34,908 nt of DNA from a virus, in IMG/VR virus record IMGVR_UViG_3300045581_000270, positions 1 through 34,908 of that record; one strand, 5' to 3'. Both the position numbers and the translations under genes were made by a program. Each line of letters starts with the position of its first letter. The stretch's first letter is position 1. The notes beneath the pieces were generated by a model. It worked only from the letters and a program-made list of their open reading frames with translations. It ran no database searches and had not been told where the DNA came from. Below, one piece after another: positions 12,698-20,211 of the stretch.

Positions 12698-12841
12698 AGT
12701 TCCACTCCAAGAAAAGAAGAAAATCCCTGTTCCCGTCGATTGGCGCTGCAGACAGGGGGAACTGCAGTCGATGGCGTCATGCTTAGCATGCCGAGGCTCT
12801 AACGGGTTACCTCCGGACCGGGTATCCGCAGCCCCACTGGG

Positions 12842-13156
12842 TCACTGCCGCGGAGTCCTCACGTGTGCCGACCGGGTGGCATTCTGCTGGGTGTCCGGCC
12901 CGGCAAAGTTCATTGTGCAAAGAATGCACCGACCAAAAGAATCACGATTGCCAAAGCTGCCGCTGCTGCTGGTTCCATTGTCCGCCTCCTTGCTTGTCGG
13001 TCCACCCTGCACCTTGCTGGGTGTTTGCGACAGAGTAGCTGCGGACTGCTGCTGTGTCAATTGCAGATTCGGAAAATTTTGAATGCGTCGCAGACATGGC
13101 TCGCAGGTCGTTATTTCCCACGGCTGCAGCGGCTGGCCGCATTTGTCGCAGTGCAT
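12842..13156 (-). CDS. zinc-finger-like protein, 104 aa
   Basis: The N-terminus MHCDKCGQPLQPWEITTCEP then CLRR gives a CxxC...CxxC zinc site (residues 3-6 and 18-21). The middle is Gln/Ser-rich and probably unstructured, and another CxxC (CILC) lies near residue 76. The ATG at 13156 has GGAG six bases upstream, but the ATG at 13213 overlaps the previous stop (ATGA) and is an alternative. A promoter (13032-13060) and a 22-aa peptide frame lie inside it, so the C-terminal half may not be a real product. Confidence 0.5.
   Translation of the reverse strand: MHCDKCGQPLQPWEITTCEPCLRRIQNFPNLQLTQQQSAATLSQTPSKVQGGPTSKEADNGTSSSGSFGNRDSFGRCILCTMNFAGPDTQQNATRSAHVRTPRQ
12910..12978 (-). CDS. 22-aa hydrophobic membrane peptide
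   Basis: The peptide reads MEPAAAAALAIVILLVGAFF-AQ, a single membrane helix. It has AAGGAGG seven bases before the ATG and its own TTGACA-17-TACTCT promoter (13032-13060) with the 5'-terminal hairpin. It sits out of frame inside the zinc-finger-like ORF. The signals are better than those of many accepted genes. It could be a small toxin-like or envelope-active peptide, which is speculative. Confidence 0.6.
   Translation of the reverse strand: MEPAAAAALAIVILLVGAFFAQ
13003..13023 (-). promoter_or_regulatory. 5'-terminal leader hairpin with AGG loop (copy 4)
   Basis: Outer stem CACCC/GGGTG, A-A mismatch, GCA/TGC and AGG triloop: the loop and inner stem are identical to copy 2 while the outer stem differs. 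It begins 8 bases after the -10 box and precedes the 22-aa peptide. Confidence 0.65.
13032..13060 (-). promoter_or_regulatory. sigma70-type promoter (TTGACA-17-TACTCT)
   Basis: Perfect -35 TTGACA (13055-13060), 17-bp spacer, -10 TACTCT (13032-13037). It lies within the coding frame of the zinc-finger-like ORF and drives the 22-aa peptide. Confidence 0.7.
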
Positions 13157-13171
13157 TGCATTCTCCAGTAA

Positions 13172-13194
13172 AGCCCGGGCTGGTCTCCCGGGCT
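13172..13194 (-). terminator. strong hairpin at 3' end of 80-aa gene, possible terminator
   Basis: An 8-bp stem AGCCCGGG/CCCGGGCT with a 7-nt loop, followed by TTTA. The T-tract is short, so it may terminate weakly or cap the ribosome site of the zinc-finger-like gene. Confidence 0.45.
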
Positions 13195-13209
13195 GCGTTT
13201 GCGCTGATG

Positions 13210-13452
13210 TCATTTAGCACGATCAAACGCCGCCAGCATGGCTTTGCGACTGGCAAACCGCACGAGCTTGTCTGCAAGAATTCGCGGGCGGACATCGTGC
13301 GGAAGGCGGCAAACAAGCTGCACGTAAAACGAGCGGCGGTCGGCGTGTGTCAGCTCCACTGTGATGTGATCAACACATCCGGAAGAAAAGGCGGTGCCGT
13401 CCGGGCAGGTGTAACTGTAGACGGTTTTGTGATCTGCTACTGCTGTGCTCAT
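13210..13452 (-). CDS. hypothetical protein, 80 aa, first early gene
   Basis: It starts MSTAVADHKTVYSYTCPDGT at 13452, with AAGGGG seven bases upstream in a structured leader. It is beta-rich with a basic C-terminal helix (ASRKAMLAAFDRAK). No family is recognised. It is the first gene behind the promoter at 13511 and should be an early gene. Confidence 0.65.
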   Translation of the reverse strand: MSTAVADHKTVYSYTCPDGTAFSSGCVDHITVELTHADRRSFYVQLVCRLPHDVRPRILADKLVRFASRKAMLAAFDRAK

Positions 13453-13480
13453 TTTTCAGCCCCTTGCCTTGTTTGTCTTG

Positions 13481-13505
13481 CGTCGTTCGCCCCTTGCGTC
13501 CGACG
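13481..13505 (-). promoter_or_regulatory. 5'-terminal leader hairpin with AAGGG loop (copy 5)
   Basis: Outer stem CGTCG/CGACG, a 2x2 internal loop, inner stem CGC/GCG and loop AAGGG. It starts 5 bases after the -10 box. The leader repeats AAGGGG at the ribosome site. Confidence 0.6.
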
Positions 13506-13510
13506 CGGGT

Positions 13511-13539
13511 AATGTAGACTCTGTTTCGGTTTGTGTCAA
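13511..13539 (-). promoter_or_regulatory. sigma70-type promoter (TTGACA-17-TACATT)
   Basis: Perfect TTGACA (13534-13539), 17-bp spacer with AACCGAAAC, -10 TACATT (13511-13516). It lies just after the late terminator and opens the early region. Confidence 0.78.
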
Positions 13540-13557
13540 AGCTAGGCTGGAACAAAA

Positions 13558-13574
13558 TTCCAAAAATTTTGGAA
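13558..13574 (-). terminator. AT-rich terminator after late genes
   Basis: An 8-bp inverted repeat TTCCAAAA/TTTTGGAA with a 1-base centre, followed by TTTTGTT on the minus strand. It separates the late gene block from the early promoter. Confidence 0.6.
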
Positions 13575-13594
13575 GTCGGTAGAAATGCAGGAAT

Positions 13595-14074
13595 TCAGGC
13601 TGCCCACCATCGCAGATCCTGCCCGGTATCGTGCACGATCACGCGCAGGAATCCCGCGTCCTGCAGGGCCTGCAGCAGGTCATCAGCCGTCAGGTTGCCA
13701 TAATACTCGCCGGGCCTCAATGGTCCGCCATCTATCGCACTGTGTGGCGTTCTCAGCGGTCCTGCGCAGGTGCCCAGAAAATAACCGGACTGCAGCAGCA
13801 GCGGACGGACTTGCCCCACGATTGCCCGCCATTCCGCGCAGTGCTCCAGCACCTCGCAGCACACGACGATGTCATATTGGCCGTCGCTTTGCCAGTCGAG
13901 GAAATCCGCGACGACGTCAACACCCGGGCCGCGTTGCCGGTCGATGCCGAGCCATCGCGCGTTCGGCCAGTGCACGCGAGCGGTCCCGTTGATGTTTAGG
14001 GAGCCGATTTCAAGCACTGCCAGGCATTGCGACGATCCGTACTTCTCCAGCCATTCAGCCGCTTCGCTGTGCAT
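13595..14074 (-). CDS. SAM-dependent methyltransferase, 159 aa
   Basis: A class I Rossmann methyltransferase: VLEIGSLNINGT (20-31) is motif I, LGIDRQRGPGVDVVADF (42-58) carries the acidic strand-2 residue, and YDIVVCCEVLEH (67-78) is motif IV/post-IV. EVLEH is typical of the Methyltransf_11/23 group that modifies sugars or small molecules. It overlaps the preceding glycosyltransferase by 20 bases and is followed by a terminator. It probably methylates a sugar added by the neighbouring transferases. Confidence 0.8.
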   Translation of the reverse strand: MHSEAAEWLEKYGSSQCLAVLEIGSLNINGTARVHWPNARWLGIDRQRGPGVDVVADFLDWQSDGQYDIVVCCEVLEHCAEWRAIVGQVRPLLLQSGYFLGTCAGPLRTPHSAIDGGPLRPGEYYGNLTADDLLQALQDAGFLRVIVHDTGQDLRWWAA

Positions 14075-14804
14075 TGCGATTCTCCCTCAAGACATAGTCG
14101 ATGTGTGGGCTTCGGTGCTCCGCGTAACTGCCGCTGGGGACTCCAGACGCCTCGCACGCTCGCACGATTGCCCGGAGGTTGACGTGGAAGCGGTCGCTGT
14201 CAATTCGCCCCAGCAGCTTACGCCGGTAACGCGGCAAAGTCGAAGTCGCCGCGTCGCCGTGTCGCACCCAAATCCACCCCGGGGACTCGCTGACAATGCG
14301 GCTGGGCCACGTCGCCGGAATCTCCCAATGCCGGATCTGATGCGGGTCTTCGTTCGCGTTCGTGCAGAGCGTGGGAAACTGGTTGCCCGGGTGCCTCAGC
14401 AGGTGAATCTGCTGCCGCCAGAACGTGTAGCCCACAGGCCAAAGCAGGGCCTCGCGGCGTTCGCGTGCGGTTGCCTGCAGGGTTTCGCAGAAGTCGATTG
14501 AAAGCACGTCGTCATCGTCCATCCGGCTGACCAATTTCCAGCCGCTTGGTAACTCCCAGTCTTCGTGGTATAGCCGCCACGCCGGCCGCTCCAAGAATCG
14601 CACCTCGCAGCCGGTTGACTTAAACACCTCCCGCCGTGCGTCGATGTGTGCATCATCAGGACACACTGCCACGTGCACCACGGGCCTCACCCGCTGCGTC
14701 CGCAGTGCCACCGCGCAGGTGTGCCGGGTGATCTCCAGCCGCCTCGCTGACAGTTCGCCGCGGTCCGCAGGGTATGCGGACTGAATGATGATGATATGTC
14801 TCAT
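14055..14804 (-). CDS. glycosyltransferase with RMDDDD motif, 249 aa
   Basis: An alpha/beta start (MRHIIIIQSAYPAD) and RMDDDD (94-99) following GWKLVSRM give the metal-binding acidic motif of the putative rhamnosyltransferase/GT2-like family. Conserved Trp and His residues follow in the second half (SPGWIWVRHGDAA). It starts with ATGA overlap after the Stealth-like gene. It could glycosylate a tail protein or a host surface sugar; the target is not known. Confidence 0.65.
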   Translation of the reverse strand: MRHIIIIQSAYPADRGELSARRLEITRHTCAVALRTQRVRPVVHVAVCPDDAHIDARREVFKSTGCEVRFLERPAWRLYHEDWELPSGWKLVSRMDDDDVLSIDFCETLQATARERREALLWPVGYTFWRQQIHLLRHPGNQFPTLCTNANEDPHQIRHWEIPATWPSRIVSESPGWIWVRHGDAATSTLPRYRRKLLGRIDSDRFHVNLRAIVRACEASGVPSGSYAEHRSPHIDYVLRENRNAQRSG

Positions 14805-15877
14805 TTGCCAGCGTTCGCCCTCTGCTGCATATACTCATTGAATGGCACCGCCGCACGTCGCTTGACGGGCTTTCGCGTCGTCCTTGCTTTCTTCCTGAAC
14901 TGCGGCTGATAGCCGCTGTCGGCCGTCTCTCCACTCGCAGGCGTCGGCAGTCGATCCGCGAGGAACTGCCTCATCGCCGGTGTCCAGCATTCCGCGTAGT
15001 GGTTGATTATGCTCGCGCCACCTGCCGCTCGCTCAACCTCTTGCACGCTGCGGGCTGATGTGAGCCGCGCGAAAAACGGCCGTGTGCCCCAAGGTCTGCT
15101 GCGATATTCGTTGCCATATAGCACCTCCCACAGCATCGTATTTTCGCGCAGTTTGTAGATATCGAACAGATCCCGGAGCTTAGCACGCTCCACCGTGTGC
15201 GGCAGGTGGGTTGCATAATCGTATTGTGTCTTCCCGCGGGCCTGCAGTGCTGCCATCGTGTTTGTTTTGCGGCGTTGCCAACTGTTGCCTTTTGATGGAT
15301 GCCAGCGCCATGCACGTGGCACGTCGAGGTCGTCCCATGTCACGGGCTTCAGCAGGTACACATCATCCATCATCCACACGAAATCGGTGTCGATCTCAGG
15401 ATGCGTGGCCATCACCCACATTTTGTTCAGCATGTCACGATAGGGGCGGTTGGCGTTGTCCGCGCTGATCCGCGGGCAGGGAATTACGTGGCCACGGAAC
15501 CACTCTGGGCGGTCGCCGACGATTGTGATTTTCGACTGTCCGCGGTAGTTGGTTTCGACACTGCGGATGGAGAATCTCAGCTCGTCGCCGCAGGCTCCGC
15601 CGTGCCAGTAAGGCCAGCAGAACTGCACGGCTTCAGAGCGCACGGTAAACGTGCCGCAACCACCGCAGGCTCGGGGCTGCGGGGTGTACTCGCCGCGATG
15701 CTGTTTGGCGAGCTGCAGGAATTCGGTTTGTGCGAAAAAGTCTGGCTCACGGCGGAATGGGCAGCCATCGCAAAACGCCAAGGGAAGCATCGGCGGGTGC
15801 ATCATGTCGCGGTAGTTGTTGCACCGGCATTCACTGCCGACAATCTCGCCACGATATATGCAGCGCTTTTTGGTCAT
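14801..15877 (-). CDS. Stealth-like sugar-phosphate/glycosyl transferase with N-terminal Cys clusters, 358 aa
   Basis: LRFSIRSVETNYRGQSKITI, VGDRPEW (about 100-126) and FVWMMDDVYLLKPV (166-179, with the DD pair) match the CR1 and CR2 regions of Stealth-type proteins. These transfer hexose-1-phosphate onto bacterial capsules. The N-terminus has CRC (18-20), CDGC (36-39) and CGGC (71-74) clusters, likely metal-binding and unusual for this family. The C-terminal 40 residues are basic. The ATG at 15877 overlaps the previous TGA. The activity is inferred. Confidence 0.65.
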   Translation of the reverse strand: MTKKRCIYRGEIVGSECRCNNYRDMMHPPMLPLAFCDGCPFRREPDFFAQTEFLQLAKQHRGEYTPQPRACGGCGTFTVRSEAVQFCWPYWHGGACGDELRFSIRSVETNYRGQSKITIVGDRPEWFRGHVIPCPRISADNANRPYRDMLNKMWVMATHPEIDTDFVWMMDDVYLLKPVTWDDLDVPRAWRWHPSKGNSWQRRKTNTMAALQARGKTQYDYATHLPHTVERAKLRDLFDIYKLRENTMLWEVLYGNEYRSRPWGTRPFFARLTSARSVQEVERAAGGASIINHYAECWTPAMRQFLADRLPTPASGETADSGYQPQFRKKARTTRKPVKRRAAVPFNEYMQQRANAGK

Positions 15878-16632
15878 GTCCTCACCGGAGTAATCGTCAG
15901 AAAATCCGGCAGCCCCATATCGAATCCGGAGAACAGAGCCTGTTGGCATGGTGCCCCGTTCACTGCGCCGAAAAATCCGATCTGTGTGCCATTCCAGATT
16001 TTCTGCGGGTTTTCGCGCTTAAAGGTCAATGTTGTTAAGCACGGCACGCCACCATCAAGCGGCTTCCAGAATGTCCCGTTGTCGTTGATTCGAGCATAGA
16101 ACACGTCGGACGGCTTCGCTGTTTGATTGACGTCACCAAGCGGAAAGTTGGGATTGTAATCCCAGGCGTATGATATGCGTATTCGCATCCGCAGCACGCC
16201 GTACGGGTCGGTTTGCGGAACTGCCAGCACCACTCGCCCGCCAGTGGGCGACGGAAAGAAGCAACCGCCCAACCCTTGCTTTGCAGCATAGGGAATACTT
16301 TCGCTGGATGCCCAGACGCACTGCGTAGAGCCCGGAGCAGACGCACGAAAATAAAGCCGATACGTTGGCTGCGATGTGTAGACATTGCAGCAGGGCCTGT
16401 GCTGATTTCCCACGGCTCCAGTGTAATTCCACGTCATGTCATAGGCCGCAGGAGCCGCCCCGAATTGACATGACTGACAGCCCAGCACTGGCATCGGCGG
16501 GTCTGGCGGGTCTGGCCTCGCCGGATCGCCGCTGCTGTAACTGCGGATGCTACCGATTATGCTACTGCCGATTGCGCTCGGGGGATCACTCGCTGAGTCT
16601 GGCCCGCAATGACATCCGCACCACAAAAACAT
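15874..16632 (-). CDS. Cys-rich hypothetical distal tail protein, 252 aa
   Basis: It starts MFLWCGCHCGPDSASDPPSA and has a Pro/Asp-rich linker, then a beta-rich body with CQSCQ, CCNVY and many aromatic residues. It follows the tail genes directly, so it may be a tail tip or decoration protein. No family is recognised. Confidence 0.6.
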   Translation of the reverse strand: MFLWCGCHCGPDSASDPPSAIGSSIIGSIRSYSSGDPARPDPPDPPMPVLGCQSCQFGAAPAAYDMTWNYTGAVGNQHRPCCNVYTSQPTYRLYFRASAPGSTQCVWASSESIPYAAKQGLGGCFFPSPTGGRVVLAVPQTDPYGVLRMRIRISYAWDYNPNFPLGDVNQTAKPSDVFYARINDNGTFWKPLDGGVPCLTTLTFKRENPQKIWNGTQIGFFGAVNGAPCQQALFSGFDMGLPDFLTITPVRT

Positions 16633-16641
16633 GATGCCACC

Positions 16642-17091
16642 TCAGATTGAGCCTTCGCCGGGTGTGATGCTGCCGGACTCCTCAGACTCAAACCCGCCCG
16701 CTGAATAAATACTCATGCTCTGGCTTTCCGGTCCGCAGTCCGCTTTGTATGGTTGCCATTCGCCGTCAATGAATTCGACACCTAACACTGTGTCCGCGTC
16801 TAGGCTAATGTTTTCGAAGCGGTTTACCACGGTGATTTCTTCGTTCGTCACGATGTAATCTGACGATCCGGGCTTTTTGCGTGCGAGCTTCGCTGTAGCG
16901 ACGCTAGGATTTTTGAGCCAGTCCACGGCCGCCACCAAATCTTCCTGTAGCACGGCAATCCGGCGATTATCTCGCACGCCACCAAACTGCCTGCGCTGGC
17001 CCTCAGCATTGCGCATTCGCCGCACATGCTCCCGCATCATCTGCTGGAGTTGCTGAACGGCTTTTTGACTCAATAGCAGTCCGGTGGTCAT
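16642..17091 (-). CDS. hypothetical tail-region protein, 149 aa
   Basis: It starts MTTGLLLSQKAVQQLQQMMR at 17091. A helical N-terminal part (REHVRRMRNAEGQRR) is followed by a beta domain that ends in an acidic Ser-rich tail. It is likely a tail-associated protein by position only. Confidence 0.6.
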   Translation of the reverse strand: MTTGLLLSQKAVQQLQQMMREHVRRMRNAEGQRRQFGGVRDNRRIAVLQEDLVAAVDWLKNPSVATAKLARKKPGSSDYIVTNEEITVVNRFENISLDADTVLGVEFIDGEWQPYKADCGPESQSMSIYSAGGFESEESGSITPGEGSI

Positions 17092-17095
17092 GCGG

Positions 17096-17938
17096 TCACG
17101 TCAGCGGCAGGGAAGAAAACGCGCGGGTTTTATAGACATTGAACGCCACAAACACATTGTTTGACGGGCTGGGATTTTCCAGCGGTGCACCGGCACCATT
17201 CAGTGGATACGGCGCCGACGGTAGAATGCCGTTGACGGTAATCGGTATGCGCTTTGTTGCGTCGCTCGGATCTTTGCGGTTGTAGCCCGCGTCCAGGATA
17301 TCCAGTGCCCATCCGTCACGCTGCAGGTGAATCGTGAACGTGACGGTGCGGAATACCGTGCTGTTTCGTCGCTGCTTTGGTGAGACTGTCACGGCCTGCA
17401 TTTTGGCTTTGCCAACGGCAATCGAAACGCCATCGACCGTAAAGGCATCACTATTGACGGCGTCCTGATAGTCCAGAATCCACGACGGAACAGCCGTGAG
17501 ATTTTTCGTTACTGTAACGACTCGCCGCGAATCGTCCATCATTGCCGGCGGGTCAAATAAATCCCCTGCGCTGTTCGCAATCGCGTTGCCGTCTCGATCA
17601 AACACCGCGACCTTTTGAAATTGCTCTGACCCCCATGAAATTTCTGCATCATCAACCGTCGGGTCGGTGTTTATTACGCGCTCATCGCTGTATTCCGCTG
17701 TGACCGTCCAGCCCTTGAAAGGGTTGGTGTTCTCGACCTTCAGTCCGATGCAATAGGCGTTTCCGTCCCCCGGATGCGTGTTGCCGATAATCGGCAAACT
17801 GGCGTTGCTGCCCACCGTCGCCGCGTCTTCAGTATCAGACGACGTTTCCAGCTTAAACCGCCGCTGGTACGTGCGCACACCTTTCGTGTTTTGTGCGGTT
17901 CTGCCGCCGGGGTCTTCGCCAAGATAGGTCACTGTCAT
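17096..17938 (-). CDS. putative distal tail protein, 280 aa
   Basis: It starts MTVTYLGEDPGGRTAQNTKG at 17938. It is a beta-rich protein in the position after the tape measure, where distal tail or baseplate hub proteins lie. I see no diagnostic motif. Its TGA is 4 bases before the next start. Confidence 0.55.
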   Translation of the reverse strand: MTVTYLGEDPGGRTAQNTKGVRTYQRRFKLETSSDTEDAATVGSNASLPIIGNTHPGDGNAYCIGLKVENTNPFKGWTVTAEYSDERVINTDPTVDDAEISWGSEQFQKVAVFDRDGNAIANSAGDLFDPPAMMDDSRRVVTVTKNLTAVPSWILDYQDAVNSDAFTVDGVSIAVGKAKMQAVTVSPKQRRNSTVFRTVTFTIHLQRDGWALDILDAGYNRKDPSDATKRIPITVNGILPSAPYPLNGAGAPLENPSPSNNVFVAFNVYKTRAFSSLPLT

Positions 17939-20211
17939 GGGGTGAACGCCTCCAGCAATCCAACTACGCCGCCTTTTTGAATCAGACCGACCAAATCCAC
18001 CAGCGGCTTTTTCAGCTCTTTCGTCTGCTGCTGCGTGGCTTTCACGACTGGATCACCACGCCCCAGCATGGCGGAGACAATGGCAGAGTAGGCCTCTGCA
18101 GAGCCTTTTTGAATTGCTCCGGCAACGCGCTTTTCTTGCGTCATGCCTTCGCCGCGCTCCCCGCCCATCTGCGAAAACTTGTTGACGGCCATTGCACCGG
18201 CCAGCAGTTTGTTGTTCATCCAGCCGACCAAACCGTTCACCACTGGCGCCGCGTCGCCTTTGAGACCTTCAACAAACTGGCCCAAAGCCACCCCGAGGTT
18301 TTTGCCGACTGCTGCCCCTGCCCCCGGCGGTGGCGCTGGCGGAGCCACTGGCGCTGGCCTCGCCGCGCCTGGCTTCGGCTTGAGTGCATCCAGCAGCCCA
18401 GACAGTTTCGCCTGTGCCTCTGCCAGCCCCGGCCCGGCCGCGGGCGCCGCGTTACCACCGCGCAGGCCGCCGAGAAGTGTAGCCAATTGCGGCAGCCCGG
18501 GAATCAGGTGCATTCCAATTTTAGGCGCAGCCCCGGCAGCTTTTGCGGCCAACCGCTTGAGCAGCTCGTCCCACTTTTCCTCGATGTACGCAAACGCAAC
18601 ATCAAACGCAGCCCCAAACACCTGCTGAATAAATCCGACCTTGTCCTTGATGCCCATAAATGCCTGAATGAATTTGTTGACCTGATCCAGCGCTGCAGTG
18701 ATCGCTGGCCGCATTTGCTCGCCGATTGCTGTGGCAACAATCAGGATGTTATTCTTGAGCTGTGCAAACTGGCCCGCCATACTTTTCGCGAGTTCGTCGG
18801 TCATGCCTGCAAACTGGCCGGTTCCGGTCGTCAGCGTGTACAATGCTGCCCGCACGTCATGGAATCCGATTCGGCCCGCCTCCAGTGCGGCCTCGAGATC
18901 CCCAAATTTGGCCGTTAGTTCCGGCACAACATTGATTCCGCGCCGCTGCAGTTGAAGAATATCCTGCATTCCAATTGTGCCCTGGCTGCGGAACGTGGCG
19001 AAAATGTCTGTAAGTTCGGTAATGGATTGCCCGCTGCCAGCCGCCAGATTTGCAAGGACTTGCATATCCCCAAGCAACTCGCCGACCGGCGTTTGAACGG
19101 CCAGCAGTTGCGTTGCGGCACTGCGAATGTCCATTTTGTCAAATGGCACCGTTAGAGCAAAAGCGTTCAAGTCTTCCACCAGTTTCGCAGCCACGTTGGC
19201 ATCTTTGGTCAGCACCTTCATTCTCAGGGCCAATGTTTCCGCGTCGGCTGCCAGTTTCAGCATTCCGCCAACCGCAGCGACTGCCCCAAGGCCTGACATT
19301 GCCAGCCTCAATGGCGTTAGTGCCGACCCGATGAAACCCGAAATCGCACTGCCCGCACGTTTCGCCGCCGCCTCAAGTGTCTTGAGTGGGCTCAGCAGCG
19401 CTCGCACCGGGGCGGTTGCCAGTCGCAATGCTGCGGCCATCCACTGGCCAGCCGTCCCCAGCATACGCAGCGACATACTGGCCGCACGTGACGCCAGGCC
19501 GATACCAAAAAGCACAGTCGCGACAGCCCGCACCTTTGGCGGCAACATGCCGAGAATCGCCTGCGTGAGTTTGATCTGCAACTGGAAGGCCTTAAAGTAG
19601 GTCCACAGCGTAAACACGCCGCCAGCCAAACTAAGAATCGGCCCAATCACAACGCCAACGGCACGCGCAAACACCATCACAGCACTGCCAAGCACCTTAA
19701 ATGGAATCAGCAGAATCCCAATAGCCCGCGCCATGATTCGCAATGGAGCCAGCAGCACTTTGGCACCATCGGCAACCACACCAAACGCCCATGCAAGCGA
19801 TTCCAGCGTCCGCCGCACGGCAATTGCTGCAATGACAACCGAGTGCATACCGGTTGATGCAACCGACGCGCCTTTTGCAACAGAAACGGCCCCCTTGCTG
19901 GCCACGACCATACCCGCTCCCGCCACCGTCACCGCAGCGGAAACCTGGTGAGCCGCCTGCTCGAAATTGCGGGCCTGCGTTGCAGCCATTTGCGTTGCTG
20001 TCTGCAGGTCGGTCATCTTCAATGCAACCTCTTGCAGCTGCGCAGCCGTTCCCGTTCCCATCGTCAGCACGTCCAGAGAATGCGCCGCCTCGGCCGCTTT
20101 CGCAGCCCCCTTCCCGAACGACTGCATAGCCTGCTGACTGCGTGCAATTGCTGAGTCGAACTGCCGGGTATTGGCTCCAAGGTTGACGACAAGGCTGCCC
20201 ATCGAGGCCAT
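17935..20211 (-). CDS. tail tape measure protein, 758 aa
   Basis: The ATG at 20211 (MASMGSLVVNLGANTRQFDS) is chosen because it forms a TAATG overlap with the chaperone stop, and this N-terminus is typical of tape measures. Long helical stretches and several hydrophobic, Gly/Ala-rich spans follow, then helical repeats and a Pro/Ala linker (APVAPPAPPPGAGAAVG). The protein sets tail length and is wrapped by the tube. A 758-aa tape measure implies a moderate tail, about 110 nm by the usual 0.15 nm per residue. ATGA overlap links it to the next gene. Confidence 0.9.
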   Translation of the reverse strand: MASMGSLVVNLGANTRQFDSAIARSQQAMQSFGKGAAKAAEAAHSLDVLTMGTGTAAQLQEVALKMTDLQTATQMAATQARNFEQAAHQVSAAVTVAGAGMVVASKGAVSVAKGASVASTGMHSVVIAAIAVRRTLESLAWAFGVVADGAKVLLAPLRIMARAIGILLIPFKVLGSAVMVFARAVGVVIGPILSLAGGVFTLWTYFKAFQLQIKLTQAILGMLPPKVRAVATVLFGIGLASRAASMSLRMLGTAGQWMAAALRLATAPVRALLSPLKTLEAAAKRAGSAISGFIGSALTPLRLAMSGLGAVAAVGGMLKLAADAETLALRMKVLTKDANVAAKLVEDLNAFALTVPFDKMDIRSAATQLLAVQTPVGELLGDMQVLANLAAGSGQSITELTDIFATFRSQGTIGMQDILQLQRRGINVVPELTAKFGDLEAALEAGRIGFHDVRAALYTLTTGTGQFAGMTDELAKSMAGQFAQLKNNILIVATAIGEQMRPAITAALDQVNKFIQAFMGIKDKVGFIQQVFGAAFDVAFAYIEEKWDELLKRLAAKAAGAAPKIGMHLIPGLPQLATLLGGLRGGNAAPAAGPGLAEAQAKLSGLLDALKPKPGAARPAPVAPPAPPPGAGAAVGKNLGVALGQFVEGLKGDAAPVVNGLVGWMNNKLLAGAMAVNKFSQMGGERGEGMTQEKRVAGAIQKGSAEAYSAIVSAMLGRGDPVVKATQQQTKELKKPLVDLVGLIQKGGVVGLLEAFTP

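Noticed and set aside
12725-12757. 6-bp CCCTGT/ACAGGG inverted repeat upstream of the 90-aa gene as terminator
   Set aside because: Long 21-nt loop, short stem and only ATTTTC after it; too weak to annotate.
12778-12790. CATGC-TTA-GCATG palindrome
   Set aside because: Short and isolated; no repeat or link to a promoter.
15299-16099. 266-residue plus-strand frame opposite the Stealth-like gene
   Set aside because: Runs across two minus genes that have clear motifs; composition is shadow-like.
17893-18918. 341-residue open frame on the plus strand opposite the tape measure gene
   Set aside because: It mirrors a long GC-biased minus gene, has Arg/Cys/His-rich, non-protein-like composition and no ribosome site; it is a shadow.
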